Assembly (NCBI GenBank): GCA_945860785.1
Contig: CAMATD010000010.1
Coordinates: 1-44,454, forward strand
DNA length: 44,454 nt
Source: Variovorax sp. YR752
Lineage (GTDB): Bacteria; Pseudomonadota; Gammaproteobacteria; Burkholderiales; Burkholderiaceae_C
Direction of reading: 5' to 3'
Below are positions 28,731-39,230 of the stretch, one piece after another (the stretch's first letter is position 1; the number at the start of each line of letters is the position of its first letter). A program made the position numbers and the translations under genes. Below the pieces are notes generated by a model that worked only from the letters and a program-made list of their open reading frames with translations, was not told the DNA's origin and made no database searches.

Positions 28731-29370
28731 TCACTCCTGCTCGAACGGTGAGCGGCGCGGGTCGCGCACGTAGGCGCCTTTCAGAGAGGATTGGCATTCG
28801 GGTGCGTCGGTGACCGTGATCCGGTCGGCGGCAAACTGGAACGTGCGGGTGCAACGCCCGCCGTGCGGCACCCTCACAGCGCCGCTGTGCATCGAGCACG
28901 TCCCTGGCCTGCAGCAGCATGTTGCCGCGCGGGTTGGGGCAGATGTAGAGCTCGATATCGAGCGCTCCGCCGTCCCCGGGCGTGACATCGAGGAAGCGGC
29001 CGTCCTTCGGGCATCGGCCTTCCACATAGCGGCCGGTCCACGACAGCAGCGGATGCCCCAGGTAGGTGATGCGGCGCTGGTAGTCCTTCTTCAGGCATTC
29101 GGTGTCGCCGCGGCATTCGCTGTTGCGCCCGACGATCCAGTCGCGCTGGTCGCGTCGCAGGAAAGCCGCCCATTGGCCCGTATCGGGCATCTCGAGCTGG
29201 CGCTGGTAGAGTGCGGCCAGTGCTTCGTCCTGCCGCGAGAGGCCCGGGTCGGCGCAGATGGCTTTTTCGGTGGCGTTGCCGGCCTTGGCGCAATCGAAGC
29301 TCGCCGCCGTGGCGAGGCCGGCGCTCATGAGGCAGAGCGCTGCAAGAGCGAGACGAGTCAATGGACGCAT
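28731..29370 (-). pseudogene. LprI/DUF1311-like periplasmic protein, one apparent frameshift
   Basis: From ATG 29370 the protein has a signal peptide (LALAALCLMSAGLATAASF), then a cysteine-containing helical domain (CAKAGNATEKAICADPGLSR, EALAALYQRQLE, DQRDWIVGRNSEC) like the N-terminal domain of lysozyme-inhibitor LprI proteins. Near 28885 an extra base shifts the frame. The tail continues as SGAVRVPHGGRCTRTFQFAA and RITVTDAPECQ to the stop at 28731, giving 212 residues when repaired. The even number of cysteines suggests disulphides in the periplasm. Lysozyme inhibition is a family-based possibility only. Confidence 0.7.
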
Positions 29371-29480
29371 GCGGTTTCTCCTCGGGGTTGGGGCTTTTCT
29401 GGCCCGGATGCTAGGAGAGGCGGCGCGCGCCGTCGATGTGCCAAACGGTCAAGGGCGCTATGCCCTTGGACAGAGGCGTC

Positions 29481-30233
29481 TCAGACCCGGACCGCGTCGC
29501 CGGCCAGGCGCATCCACTCGCGATTGACGGAGCGTGCATGCGAGTTCCAGTGGCGGGCGGCCTGCTGGAGCTCGTCCCAATGGCGTTGTGCACTGGCGGC
29601 ATCGCCTTGCTGCGCCAGCCAGGCGATGTAGCGTGCACGCGTTTCGACGGTGTTGTACTTGCCGAGCGCATCCTCGAAGGCCTCGCGCGCTTCCGCTTGG
29701 CGACCGTCGGCAGCGAGTGCGCGGGCGGTGAGCACGGCAACCTCGTCCCTGCGGTAGTCGTCGCGCGTGGCGCGAAGAGCCTGGAGCGCTTGCAGTGCCT
29801 CGCGGCCCGAGGACGGGCCGCCCGCGGCAAGCAGTGCGCTGGCGAGGCCGAACTGAAGCTCGGGATCGGAGGCGAGCGGGCCCTTCAGGGCGTCGCGATA
29901 GTGCCCGACGGCGTCGGCCGCCTGGCCCTTGTCGAGCGCAGCCTTGGCGAGGCGCAGCTTGTTCTGGGCTGTCGGTGCGAGGTCATAAGCCTCTGTGGCC
30001 GCGCGGTACTCGCGCTCGGGGTCGATGAAGCCGATGGCCGCGCTCGCCACCTTGCCCGCGGTTCGTTGCATGCGCGAGGCGGGCAGGTACTCGACCACGA
30101 AGTACACGACGCTGCCCAGCAGCGGGAAGCTGAACAGGATGATGAGCCAGTACATCTGCTTGCCGTGGCGCATGGCATGCACGGCGAAGAACAGTGCGAT
30201 GAGGACGTGCAGTCCCAGTCCGACGAATGGCAT
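29481..30233 (-). CDS. Membrane-anchored tetratricopeptide-like protein with PLDc_N-like N-terminus
   Basis: The 250-residue product starts at ATG 30233 behind a strong AGGAGG site; longer in-frame starts are unlikely. Two N-terminal helices (LGLHVLIALFFAVHAMRHG and MYWLIILFSFPLLGSVVYFV) with the short loop KQ resemble the PLDc_N two-helix module. The rest is helical, with TPR-like periodicity (QNKLRLAKAALDKGQAADAV, ELQFGLASALLAAGG, AVLTARALAADGRQAEAREA). It probably scaffolds other proteins at the inner membrane. No catalytic residues were seen. The gene is monocistronic by its spacing. Confidence 0.75.
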   Translation of the reverse strand: MPFVGLGLHVLIALFFAVHAMRHGKQMYWLIILFSFPLLGSVVYFVVEYLPASRMQRTAGKVASAAIGFIDPEREYRAATEAYDLAPTAQNKLRLAKAALDKGQAADAVGHYRDALKGPLASDPELQFGLASALLAAGGPSSGREALQALQALRATRDDYRRDEVAVLTARALAADGRQAEAREAFEDALGKYNTVETRARYIAWLAQQGDAASAQRHWDELQQAARHWNSHARSVNREWMRLAGDAVRV

Positions 30234-30303
30234 CGAAATTCCTCCTTGTTGTCTGATATTGGGCGCGCTTATAGCAGCCCCTGGAGGCAATTCGGAGGCC
30301 CGG

Positions 30304-31458
30304 TCAGCCGGCCTTGAAGGGACTGCGTTCGCCCAGGTGGTCCATGTAGTTCTCGATGCCTGCGCCCTCGCGCTCGAGAAAACGCTCGACCGCATCGGAA
30401 AAAGCCGGATGCGCGAGCCAGTGGGCGCTGGTGGTCTTGACCGGCATCAGGGCCCGCGCCATCTTGTGCTCGCCCTGGGCGCCGCCCTCGAAGCGCTTCG
30501 CGCCGTGCGCGATGCACCAGGCGAGCGGCTGGTAGTAGCAGGCTTCGAAGTGCAGACAGTCGACGCGCTCCAGGGTGCCCCAGTAGCGGCCGTAGGCGAC
30601 GAGTGGCTCGTCCGGCTGCGTGGAGAGTGCGATCAGGCTGGTCGCGATGGGTTTCCCGTCGCGCTCGACGACGAACAGCAGCCAGGCCTCGGGCAGGGTG
30701 TCGGCCATGCGCTGGAAGAAGTCGCGCGTGAGGTAGGGCGGGTTGCCGTGCTCGCGGTAGGTGCGTTCGTAGCAGCGGTAGAAGAAATTCCAATCGGCCT
30801 TGGAAATATCCGCGCCGCGCGACCAGCGGAAGCTCACACCCGCGTCGGCCACCTTGCGGCGCTCCTGGCGGATCTTCTTGCGCTTGTCGTGCGCGAGGCT
30901 GGCCAGGAAGGTGTCGAAGTCCCGGTAGTCGGCATTCGTCCAATGGAACTGCACGGTATTGCGCAGCATGAGGCCCGCTTCGGTGCAGGCGGCGATGTCC
31001 GCGTCCGCGCCGAACAGCAGGTGCAGAGACGAAAGTTCTTCTTCCTTGCACCATGCGACCAGCGCCTGCACCAGCAGCGTGCGGCTTTGCGCATCACGCG
31101 CCAGCAAGCGCGTGCCCGGCACTGGCGTGAACGGCACGGCGACGACGGCCTTGGGGTAGTAGGCGAGGCCGTGCTGCTCGTAGGCGTTGGCCCAGGCCCA
31201 GTCGAAAACGTACTCGCCGTAGGAGTGGTCCTTGGTGTAGAGCGGGCAGGCGGCTTCCAGCTGCTTGCCGCGCCACAGCGTGACGAACTGCGCCGTCCAT
31301 CCGCTCGCGGGCGATGCACTCCCGCTTTCGTGCAAGGCCGCGAGATATTCGTGGCGCATGAAAGGCGAGGGCTCGGCTTGCGCGGCGAGCAGCGCGTTCC
31401 AGGCTTTGGCGCTCACGTCCGACGGCGACGCGAGAACCCGAATGACATAATCGTTCAA
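30304..31458 (-). CDS. FemAB/GNAT-like N-acyltransferase (peptidogalycan biosynthesis/recognition family)
   Basis: The protein of about 385 residues matches the PF04339-type family annotated as peptidogalycan biosynthesis/recognition or GNAT. Typical segments are SPFMRHEYLAALHESG, KRKKIRQERRKVADAGVSFR, YERTYREHGNPPYLTRDFF and CYYQPLAWCIAHGAKRFEGG. FemAB-fold enzymes transfer aminoacyl or acyl groups; the substrate here is unknown. Start is uncertain: TTG 31458 (LNDYVIRVLASPS) has GGAAG upstream, while ATG 31497 would overlap the divergent nadE start. In either case the two promoters share a very short space. Confidence 0.8.
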   Translation of the reverse strand: MNDYVIRVLASPSDVSAKAWNALLAAQAEPSPFMRHEYLAALHESGSASPASGWTAQFVTLWRGKQLEAACPLYTKDHSYGEYVFDWAWANAYEQHGLAYYPKAVVAVPFTPVPGTRLLARDAQSRTLLVQALVAWCKEEELSSLHLLFGADADIAACTEAGLMLRNTVQFHWTNADYRDFDTFLASLAHDKRKKIRQERRKVADAGVSFRWSRGADISKADWNFFYRCYERTYREHGNPPYLTRDFFQRMADTLPEAWLLFVVERDGKPIATSLIALSTQPDEPLVAYGRYWGTLERVDCLHFEACYYQPLAWCIAHGAKRFEGGAQGEHKMARALMPVKTTSAHWLAHPAFSDAVERFLEREGAGIENYMDHLGERSPFKAG

Positions 31459-31477
31459 GCCTTTTTCTTCCTTCTGT

Positions 31478-33488
<2,011 letters not shown>

Positions 33489-33497
33489 AGCAAAAAA

Positions 33498-33519
33498 GCC
33501 CCGTTGACCGGGGCTTTTT
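33498..33519 (+). terminator. Rho-independent terminator, copy 1
   Basis: GCCCCG TTGAC CGGGGC forms a 6-bp GC stem with a 5-base loop, flanked by an A-run upstream and TTTTT downstream. It lies 9 bp after the PII stop. The A- and T-runs on both sides make it bidirectional, so it may also serve the convergent LOG-family gene. Confidence 0.9.
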
Positions 33520-33526
33520 CTTTCAA

Positions 33527-33548
33527 GCCCCGTTGACCGGGGCTTTTT
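33527..33548 (+). terminator. Rho-independent terminator, copy 2 (exact duplicate)
   Basis: The same stem, loop and T-run recur 29 bp downstream, including the connecting TTTTTCTTTCAA. The unit is an exact tandem duplication of 29 bp, so it arose recently or is an assembly artefact. Confidence 0.9.
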
Positions 33549-33563
33549 CTTTCAAGATGGACG

Positions 33564-34154
33564 TCAGAGGTTTTCCGACAGCCTGTCTTCACGCGGATGG
33601 AGCGGCACTTCGGCGCGCAGCGCCGTGAGCAGTTCGGCCGGCTCGGTGCCGGTGCGGATCAGATCCATCTGCCACTCACCCATGAAGCCCTCGCGCACGC
33701 TGTGCGCCAGGAAGCCCAGCAGGCCGTCGTAGTAGCCGGCGGTGTTGAGGATGCCCGTCGGCTTGTCGTGGTAGCCGAGCTGGCGCCAGGTCCAGATCTC
33801 GAACAGTTCCTCGAAGGTGCCGATGCCGCCCGGAAGGGCCACGAAGGCGTCGGCGCGCTCGCCCATCATGGCTTTTCGCTCGTGCATGGTGTCGACCACG
33901 TGCAGCTCGTCGCACAGCTGGTTGGCCAGTTCCTTGTCGACCAGGGCCTTGGGGATGATGCCGACCACGCGGCCGCCGGCAAGGCGGGTGGCTTCGGCCA
34001 CCGTGCCCATCAGGCCGGTGCGGCCGCCACCGTAGACCAGCTGGCCGCCGCGCTGGCCGATCCACTGGCCGACCGCTTGTGCGGCCTGGGAAAACTCGGG
34101 GCGCTCGCCGGGGCGCGAGCCGCAATACACACAGATCGAAAATTCAGGATTCAT
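33564..34154 (-). CDS. TIGR00730 family Rossmann-fold protein (LOG-type phosphoribohydrolase)
   Basis: The 196-residue protein has the family markers VYCGSRPG, QLVYGGGRTGLMGTVAEAT and PGGIGTFEELFEIWTW; the last is the PGGxGTxxE motif. Characterised homologues (LOG) release cytokinin bases from nucleotide precursors, and many bacterial members were long mislabelled as lysine decarboxylases. In a soil or plant-associated bacterium it could make cytokinin, or simply recycle nucleotides. It is the last gene of a minus-strand run, 31 bp after dgkA. Confidence 0.92.
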   Translation of the reverse strand: MNPEFSICVYCGSRPGERPEFSQAAQAVGQWIGQRGGQLVYGGGRTGLMGTVAEATRLAGGRVVGIIPKALVDKELANQLCDELHVVDTMHERKAMMGERADAFVALPGGIGTFEELFEIWTWRQLGYHDKPTGILNTAGYYDGLLGFLAHSVREGFMGEWQMDLIRTGTEPAELLTALRAEVPLHPREDRLSENL

Positions 34155-34185
34155 CCCGCAATCATGCCGCAGGACGCGGGCGCTC

Positions 34186-34599
34186 TCATGACATGAAGCG
34201 TTGCCACAGGGCCGCCACCCAGATGCCGCCGCAGAGCGTGAGCGACAGCAGAACGGCAGCGCTGCCCATGTCCTTGGCGCGCTTGGAGAGGTCGTGCCAT
34301 TCGGGGCCGATGCGGTCGATGGCAGCTTCCACGGCGGTGTTGAGCAGTTCCACGATCATCACCAGGATCGCACTGCCGGCGAGCAGTGCGACCTCGACCC
34401 AACTGCGCCCGAGCCAGAAGGCAGCCGGGATCATCACGATCGACAGGATGGCTTCCTGGCGGAATGCGGGCTCGCTCCAGCCGGCGCGAAGGCCGTGGAG
34501 GGAAATCAGCGTGGCGTGCCAGACGCGCTCAAAGCCCTTGCGGGCTTTTTGCGGGTTGACGGCGGGATCGGGGAGATTGGGGGTGGGCAAGGCACTCAT
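34186..34599 (-). CDS. dgkA: Diacylglycerol kinase
   Basis: The 137-residue membrane protein has three predicted helices and the family motif ELLNTAVEAAIDR, plus AFRQEAILSIV and KDMGSAAVLLSL. DgkA phosphorylates diacylglycerol, a by-product of glycerophosphate transfer to periplasmic glucans and lipid A modification, back to phosphatidate. ATG 34599 overlaps the RDD stop (ATGA), so the two are translationally coupled. Confidence 0.95.
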   Translation of the reverse strand: MSALPTPNLPDPAVNPQKARKGFERVWHATLISLHGLRAGWSEPAFRQEAILSIVMIPAAFWLGRSWVEVALLAGSAILVMIVELLNTAVEAAIDRIGPEWHDLSKRAKDMGSAAVLLSLTLCGGIWVAALWQRFMS

Positions 34600-35162
34600 T
34601 GTCGGCTCATCGGCTTGGAGGTAATGAGCCGCGTACCGGCCCAGGCGTCGTGCCAGAACTGGCGCTCAGGGTGAAAACGTGCCAGCAGGGCCCAGACGGC
34701 GACCCAGCCGAAAATCAGAACCGCCGATTCGCCACCCGAAAACTTGAAGGGCGCAATCGCAGCCAGCGGCGGCAGAAACCACACCCAGCTCAACAGGTAG
34801 CGCGCCAGGGCCCGGCGCTGGCTGATGGGCAGTCCGTGCACGTCGACGATGCGGATGTTCCAGGTTTTCATGGCAAGCGTCTGGCCCCTGGTCCAGAACC
34901 AGACGAAATACACGCCGAACACCACGAAGAGGAAGGCCTGGAACAAATGCCGCCGCGAATCCATTGCGTCCCGCATCTGGCCCAGTGTGCTGAACAGCCA
35001 GCCTGAAACGAACACCACCGCGAACAGCAGCATGCCTTCATAAAGCCAGCATGCCATGCGGCGCCACAGGCCGGGCACTATCGAAAGAGGAGCGCTGATT
35101 GCAGAGGAGGCGGGCGAGGCGGACTGATCGGGTCCCGAAGCCTCGGGAGGATTGGAAACCAT
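34596..35162 (-). CDS. RDD family membrane protein
   Basis: The 188-residue protein has the RDD pattern: GLWRRMACWLYEGMLLFAVV near the first helix, then SRRHLFQAFLFVVFGVYFVW, GQTLAMKTWNIRIVDVHG and ALARYLLSWVWFLPPLAA. Function of the family is largely unknown; some members are sodium/proton antiporters. It lies 12 bp after the DUF3106 gene and overlaps dgkA. The conserved place after a sigma factor module suggests an envelope role. Confidence 0.88.
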   Translation of the reverse strand: MVSNPPEASGPDQSASPASSAISAPLSIVPGLWRRMACWLYEGMLLFAVVFVSGWLFSTLGQMRDAMDSRRHLFQAFLFVVFGVYFVWFWTRGQTLAMKTWNIRIVDVHGLPISQRRALARYLLSWVWFLPPLAAIAPFKFSGGESAVLIFGWVAVWALLARFHPERQFWHDAWAGTRLITSKPMSRQ

Positions 35163-35174
35163 CGAAGCCTTGGA

Positions 35175-36029
35175 TCAGCGAGCGGCGGAGGACTGCTCGT
35201 TCGCTGTGGTGGAAGGAGCCGGGACCTGGGCTTCGGCGGGAACCGGCGGGGACGTGGACGTGAAGCTGGCCGGTGAGGGCACTGCCGCAGGTGCCACGGC
35301 GGCGGCAGCAGCAGGCGCCCGTTCCAGCGGCGATGTCACCATGATGGTTGCTGCCGACGTGGCAGTTGGCGTGGGCAACGGTGCCAGCACGATTCTCGGC
35401 GTGTGCTGTCCGGGCGGCGTAACGGCCGGCACTGGCACGAGCTTTTGCGACGCGACCGGTCGCACGGGAATGGCGGCACCGCGCGGCTTGATCGGGGCGC
35501 GCTCTGCGAGCTTGCGTTTTTCTTCCTCGCTCAAGGCCTGGTACTGCTCCCATTTGACCTTGCGCTCGTCGGCTGGAAGACGCTTGACTTCGGCGAAGTT
35601 CAGGCGTGCCTGGGCGCGCTGCTGATTGCTCAAGGCGGCCCATTCGATCATCCGGCTGTGCAAGGTGACTCGGTCATCCGCCGACATGGTCGCGTAGGTG
35701 CGTGACAGTGCCAGCCATTTGCGTTTTTGGCCCGCGTTCAGCGTATTCCAATGCGGCACCAGCGGCTTCAAGGCCTGCTGCTGCTCCGCGGTGAGCTCGC
35801 TCCAGAGCGGCTTGGTCGTTGGCACAGCCTTGGGGCCGGCGGCGGCAGCGCCTGTTGCGGCGGACGAGGGCGCTGGCGTTGCCTTGGTTGCCTCGGAGGG
35901 TGGCTGGGCGCTGGCGAGCGTCAGGCCGAAGGCTGCGACTGCAAGCGCGCCCACCCAAACGACTGCGCCCGACGTGAGCGGGCGCAGCAGATGGGGCGTA
36001 TTCGCGCTGGAGATGGAACGGCGTCGCAT
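35175..36029 (-). CDS. DUF3106 domain-containing protein
   Basis: The 284-residue product begins at ATG 36029 with a basic tail and a single hydrophobic segment (GAVVWVGALAVAAFGLTLAS), so it is exported or anchored. The middle (about residues 75-190) has DUF3106 repeats such as WSELTAEQQQALKPLVPHWN, KRKWLALSRTYATMSADD and RAQARLNFAEVKRLPADERK. The tail of about 80 residues is rich in Pro, Ala, Thr and Ser and looks disordered. The function is not known. It follows DUF3619 by 14 bp. Confidence 0.85.
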   Translation of the reverse strand: MRRRSISSANTPHLLRPLTSGAVVWVGALAVAAFGLTLASAQPPSEATKATPAPSSAATGAAAAGPKAVPTTKPLWSELTAEQQQALKPLVPHWNTLNAGQKRKWLALSRTYATMSADDRVTLHSRMIEWAALSNQQRAQARLNFAEVKRLPADERKVKWEQYQALSEEEKRKLAERAPIKPRGAAIPVRPVASQKLVPVPAVTPPGQHTPRIVLAPLPTPTATSAATIMVTSPLERAPAAAAAVAPAAVPSPASFTSTSPPVPAEAQVPAPSTTANEQSSAAR

Positions 36030-36043
36030 TCGGTCGATGAGGG

Positions 36044-36469
36044 TCAGTCGGAGGCGCTGTCGGCCTTCAGGAATTGGGCAAAACCGGGGTCGGTGTAGGC
36101 AGCGGGTGGGAGGTCGCCGGTCAACAGGGCGGAATCGACCTCGGCCAGTTCGCTGGCGCGGTCGTCGTCCTGCATCACGCTGATGGTGATCAGGCCTGCC
36201 ACCAATGCAATCAAAGGCACTACTGAACCGATGCGGGTCCACCAGCTGCCGCCGAGCGTGAGCGTATTGCCCGACTGCACCACGGCAGGTGCGGTACGCA
36301 ATTGCGGAGGCATCTTGCGCGCGGCCACGGCTTGTGCACGCGCAACGCGCAGCCGTTCGCCGATGTCGTGCGGCAACTCCTGATTGCCGGCAGAAAGCCG
36401 GGCAGCCAGACGCTGACCGAACTGGTCTTCGGCGGCGTTGAAAGAAGAGGTTGGAACCTTAGTGTTCAT
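36044..36469 (-). CDS. DUF3619 family protein, likely anti-sigma-type membrane partner
   Basis: The 141-residue protein has a soluble N-terminal half ([20 protein letters not shown], then [15 protein letters not shown]), one transmembrane helix ([20 protein letters not shown]), and a short acidic periplasmic tail. The start overlaps the sigma factor stop (ATGA), the usual arrangement of an ECF sigma factor and its membrane-bound anti-sigma factor. This role is inferred from layout and topology; DUF3619 itself has no proven function that I know of. Confidence 0.85.
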   Translation of the reverse strand: MNTKVPTSSFNAAEDQFGQRLAARLSAGNQELPHDIGERLRVARAQAVAARKMPPQLRTAPAVVQSGNTLTLGGSWWTRIGSVVPLIALVAGLITISVMQDDDRASELAEVDSALLTGDLPPAAYTDPGFAQFLKADSASD

Positions 36470-36956
36470 AGCGATATTCCCTTGGCCTTGAGCGCCTGGC
36501 TCAGAGCGTGAACGGCTCGCGAACAATGGGTTTTGACGCTGCCTTCGGAGCAGCCCATCGCAGCGGCCGTCTCTGCGACGTCCATTTCCTCCCAGTAACG
36601 CATCAGGAAAGCCTCGCGTTGACGGCCGGGAGCGCTGCGATCTGTTCCTCGATCTCGTGGAACACCTGGGCGCGACGGGTGGTGTCTTCGGCACTCTCCG
36701 TTTCCCTAGAGTCGGTCGGCGAGACGAAGTTCTCCAGCAGATCGAAATCGCCGTCGTCGTCGATGGATTCGAAGTCGCTGAGGTTCGAGAACAGGGCGCG
36801 ACGTGTTTTCTGCCGGCGGAACCAGTCGAGGGTGCAATTCGACAGGATGCGCTGGAACAGCATCGGCAACTCGTTGGCCGGCTTGTCGCCATAGTGCTGC
36901 GCCAGCTTCATCATGCTGTCCTGCACGATATCGAGCGCCGCTTCTTCATCCCGCAC
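36466..36956 (-). pseudogene. ECF-type RNA polymerase sigma factor, frameshifted, N-terminus uncertain
   Basis: Region 2 is clear (EEAALDIVQDSMMKLAQHYG, LFQRILSNCTLDWFRRQKTR). Region 4 lies in another frame ([40 protein letters not shown]). A missing base near 36627 between LPA and RQREAF causes the break; as written the frame stops early and region 4 is lost. GTG 36956 is the only standard start in frame. However, protein-like sequence continues upstream to about 37028 (ATEQELSDFLKSVERRAFKR), so the true start is probably altered too. The repaired protein of about 187 residues would direct envelope-type gene expression under control of DUF3619. Confidence 0.75.
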
Positions 36957-37314
36957 GTGGTAGACCGAGCGCTTGAAAGCGCGTCGTTCGACGCTTTTCA
37001 GGAAATCGGAGAGTTCTTGTTCAGTGGCCCAGCGAGAGAGGGCGCAGAGGTGCGCCGCGTGGGGAAGGGATGTCTAGCGAACGCAAATGTTTTCCGCCGC
37101 GGATTATGCCCCGGCGTCTTTACAGACGACCTGAAGCGAATCTGAACCGCCAGTAATGTCATAATCCGCCTTGCAAGTCAAAAGGCAAACGGGTCAAGGT
37201 CCGGCGGAACATCAGTCCGCTCATGGCCATGGCCTCAAGTCCTGGCGCGGCCCCACAAGGGCTGGCAAGGGGCACCCAAAGTTTTTCGTTCCCGAAAAAA
37301 CGAAAAGGTTGATC
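36957..37314. promoter_or_regulatory. Region between sigma factor and ilvB, with AU-rich hairpin before ilvB
   Basis: The first about 70 bp probably encode the N-terminus of the sigma factor. The rest holds the divergent promoters. CATAAT at about 37159-37164 is a possible -10 for ilvB. At 37282-37299 TTTTTCG-TTCC-CGAAAAA forms a 7-bp stem directly before the ilvB ribosome-binding site (AAAAGG, 37303-37308). The only short frame upstream of ilvB (from 37171) lacks runs of Ile, Leu or Val codons, so I see no classical attenuation peptide here. Confidence 0.4.
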
Positions 37315-39099
37315 ATGGAAATCTCGAAGGCGGAAATCATTTCCGCAGCAGCCGCGTCCTCTGGCGCCGGCAACCCAACGCAAGAACTCATGGGCGCTGA
37401 AGTGCTGATCAAGGCACTGCAGGCCGAAGGCGTCCAGTACGTCTGGGGCTATCCCGGCGGCGCGGTTCTGTACATCTACGACGCGTTCTACAAGCAGGAC
37501 ACCATCCAGCATGTGCTGGTACGCCATGAACAGGCGGCAGTCCATGCGGCCGACGGCTATGCCCGTGCCACCGGCGAAGTCGGCGTGGCGCTGGTCACAT
37601 CGGGCCCCGGCCTGACCAATGCGGTCACCGGCATCGCCACGGCGTACATGGACTCGATCCCGATGGTGATCATCTCGGGCCAGGTGCCGACAGCGGCGAT
37701 CGGCCTCGATGCTTTCCAGGAATGCGACACGGTCGGCATCACGCGCCCCATCGTCAAGCACAACTTCCTCGTCAAGGATCCAAAGGATCTGGCTCTGACG
37801 ATGAAGAAGGCCTTCCACATCGCACGCAGCGGCCGTTCGGGCCCGGTGGTGGTGGATGTGCCCAAAGACGTTTCCTTCAAGAAAACGCCTTACGCCGGCT
37901 ATCCCGACAAGGTCGAGATGCGCTCGTACAACCCGGTGCGCAAGGGCCACGGCGGCCAGATTCGCAAGGCGCTGCAGCTGTTGCTGGCCGCCAAGCGTCC
38001 GTACATCTACACCGGCGGCGGCGTTCTGCTGGGCAACGCCTGCAACGAACTGCGCACGCTGGTCGACATGCTCGGCTACCCGGTCACCAACACGCTGATG
38101 GGCCTGGGCGCCTACCCGGCGAGCGACCGCAAGTTCCTCGGCATGCTGGGCATGCACGGCACGATCGAAGCCAACAACGCGATGCAGAACTGCGACGTGC
38201 TGCTGGCCGTGGGCGCGCGCTTCGACGACCGCGTGATCGGCAACCCGAAGCACTTCGCGCAGAACGAACGCAAGATCATCCACGTCGACATCGATCCGTC
38301 GAGCATCTCCAAGCGCGTGAAGGTCGACATTCCGATCGTCGGCGACGTGAAGGACGTGCTCACCGAGCTGATCTCGATGAGCCGCGAGAGCGCCACCAAG
38401 CCCGACGCCGGCGCGCTGGCCGACTGGTGGAAGACCATCGAAGCTTGGCGTTCGCGCGACTGCCTCAAGTACGACCGCGGCAACAAGGACGTGATCAAGC
38501 CGCAGTACGTGGTCGAAACACTCTGGAACATGACCAAGGATTCCGACGTGTACATCACGTCGGACGTGGGCCAGCACCAGATGTGGGCCGCGCAGTACTA
38601 CCGCTTCGACGAGCCGCGCCGCTGGATCAATTCGGGTGGCCTGGGCACCATGGGCGTGGGCATTCCGTACGCCATGGGCATCAAGCTCGCGAAGCCCGAT
38701 TCGGAAGTGTTCACCATCACGGGCGAAGGCTCGGTGCAGATGTGCATCCAGGAGCTTTCCACCTGCCTGCAATACAACACGCCGATCAAGATCTGCTCGC
38801 TCAACAACCGCTACCTGGGCATGGTACGCCAGTGGCAGGAGATCGAATACTCCGGCCGCTACAGCCACAGCTACATGGACGCGCTCCCCAACTTCGTGAA
38901 GCTCGCCGAGGCCTATGGCCACGTCGGCATGCTGATCGAGCGTCCACAAGACGTGGAGCCGGCGCTGCGTGAAGCGCGCAAGCTCAAGGACCGCACGGTG
39001 TTCATGGATTTCCGCACCGACCCCACCGAGAACGTGTTCCCGATGGTGAAGGCCGGCATGGGCATCACCGAGATGCTGTTGGGTTCCGAAGATCTTTGA
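37315..39099 (+). CDS. ilvB: Acetolactate synthase, large (catalytic) subunit
   Basis: The 594-residue protein is a complete ThDP-, FAD- and Mg-dependent acetohydroxyacid synthase. It carries the catalytic glutamate in RHEQAAVHAADGYARATG, the pyruvate/FAD region GQVPTAAIGLDAFQE and the ThDP motif GEGSVQMCIQELSTC ending SLNNRYLGMVRQW. It joins two pyruvates, or pyruvate and 2-oxobutyrate, in the first common step of Val, Leu and Ile synthesis. ATG 37315 has AAAAGG six bases upstream; a longer frame from 37171 gives an N-terminus unlike the family. The regulatory subunit follows after 131 bp. Confidence 0.97.
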   Translation: MEISKAEIISAAAASSGAGNPTQELMGAEVLIKALQAEGVQYVWGYPGGAVLYIYDAFYKQDTIQHVLVRHEQAAVHAADGYARATGEVGVALVTSGPGLTNAVTGIATAYMDSIPMVIISGQVPTAAIGLDAFQECDTVGITRPIVKHNFLVKDPKDLALTMKKAFHIARSGRSGPVVVDVPKDVSFKKTPYAGYPDKVEMRSYNPVRKGHGGQIRKALQLLLAAKRPYIYTGGGVLLGNACNELRTLVDMLGYPVTNTLMGLGAYPASDRKFLGMLGMHGTIEANNAMQNCDVLLAVGARFDDRVIGNPKHFAQNERKIIHVDIDPSSISKRVKVDIPIVGDVKDVLTELISMSRESATKPDAGALADWWKTIEAWRSRDCLKYDRGNKDVIKPQYVVETLWNMTKDSDVYITSDVGQHQMWAAQYYRFDEPRRWINSGGLGTMGVGIPYAMGIKLAKPDSEVFTITGEGSVQMCIQELSTCLQYNTPIKICSLNNRYLGMVRQWQEIEYSGRYSHSYMDALPNFVKLAEAYGHVGMLIERPQDVEPALREARKLKDRTVFMDFRTDPTENVFPMVKAGMGITEMLLGSEDL

Positions 39100-39230
39100 T
39101 CCTCGGCGCATTCGCTTAATAACTCTTTACTGACGAATCTATTGCCCGCCAAGCCCGCGCATTACCGTGCACGGGGGAGGGCGGCGAAAGCGAAAGCTTC
39201 CGCGCAGGCGAAAAGAGGAGTCACGCAAAC

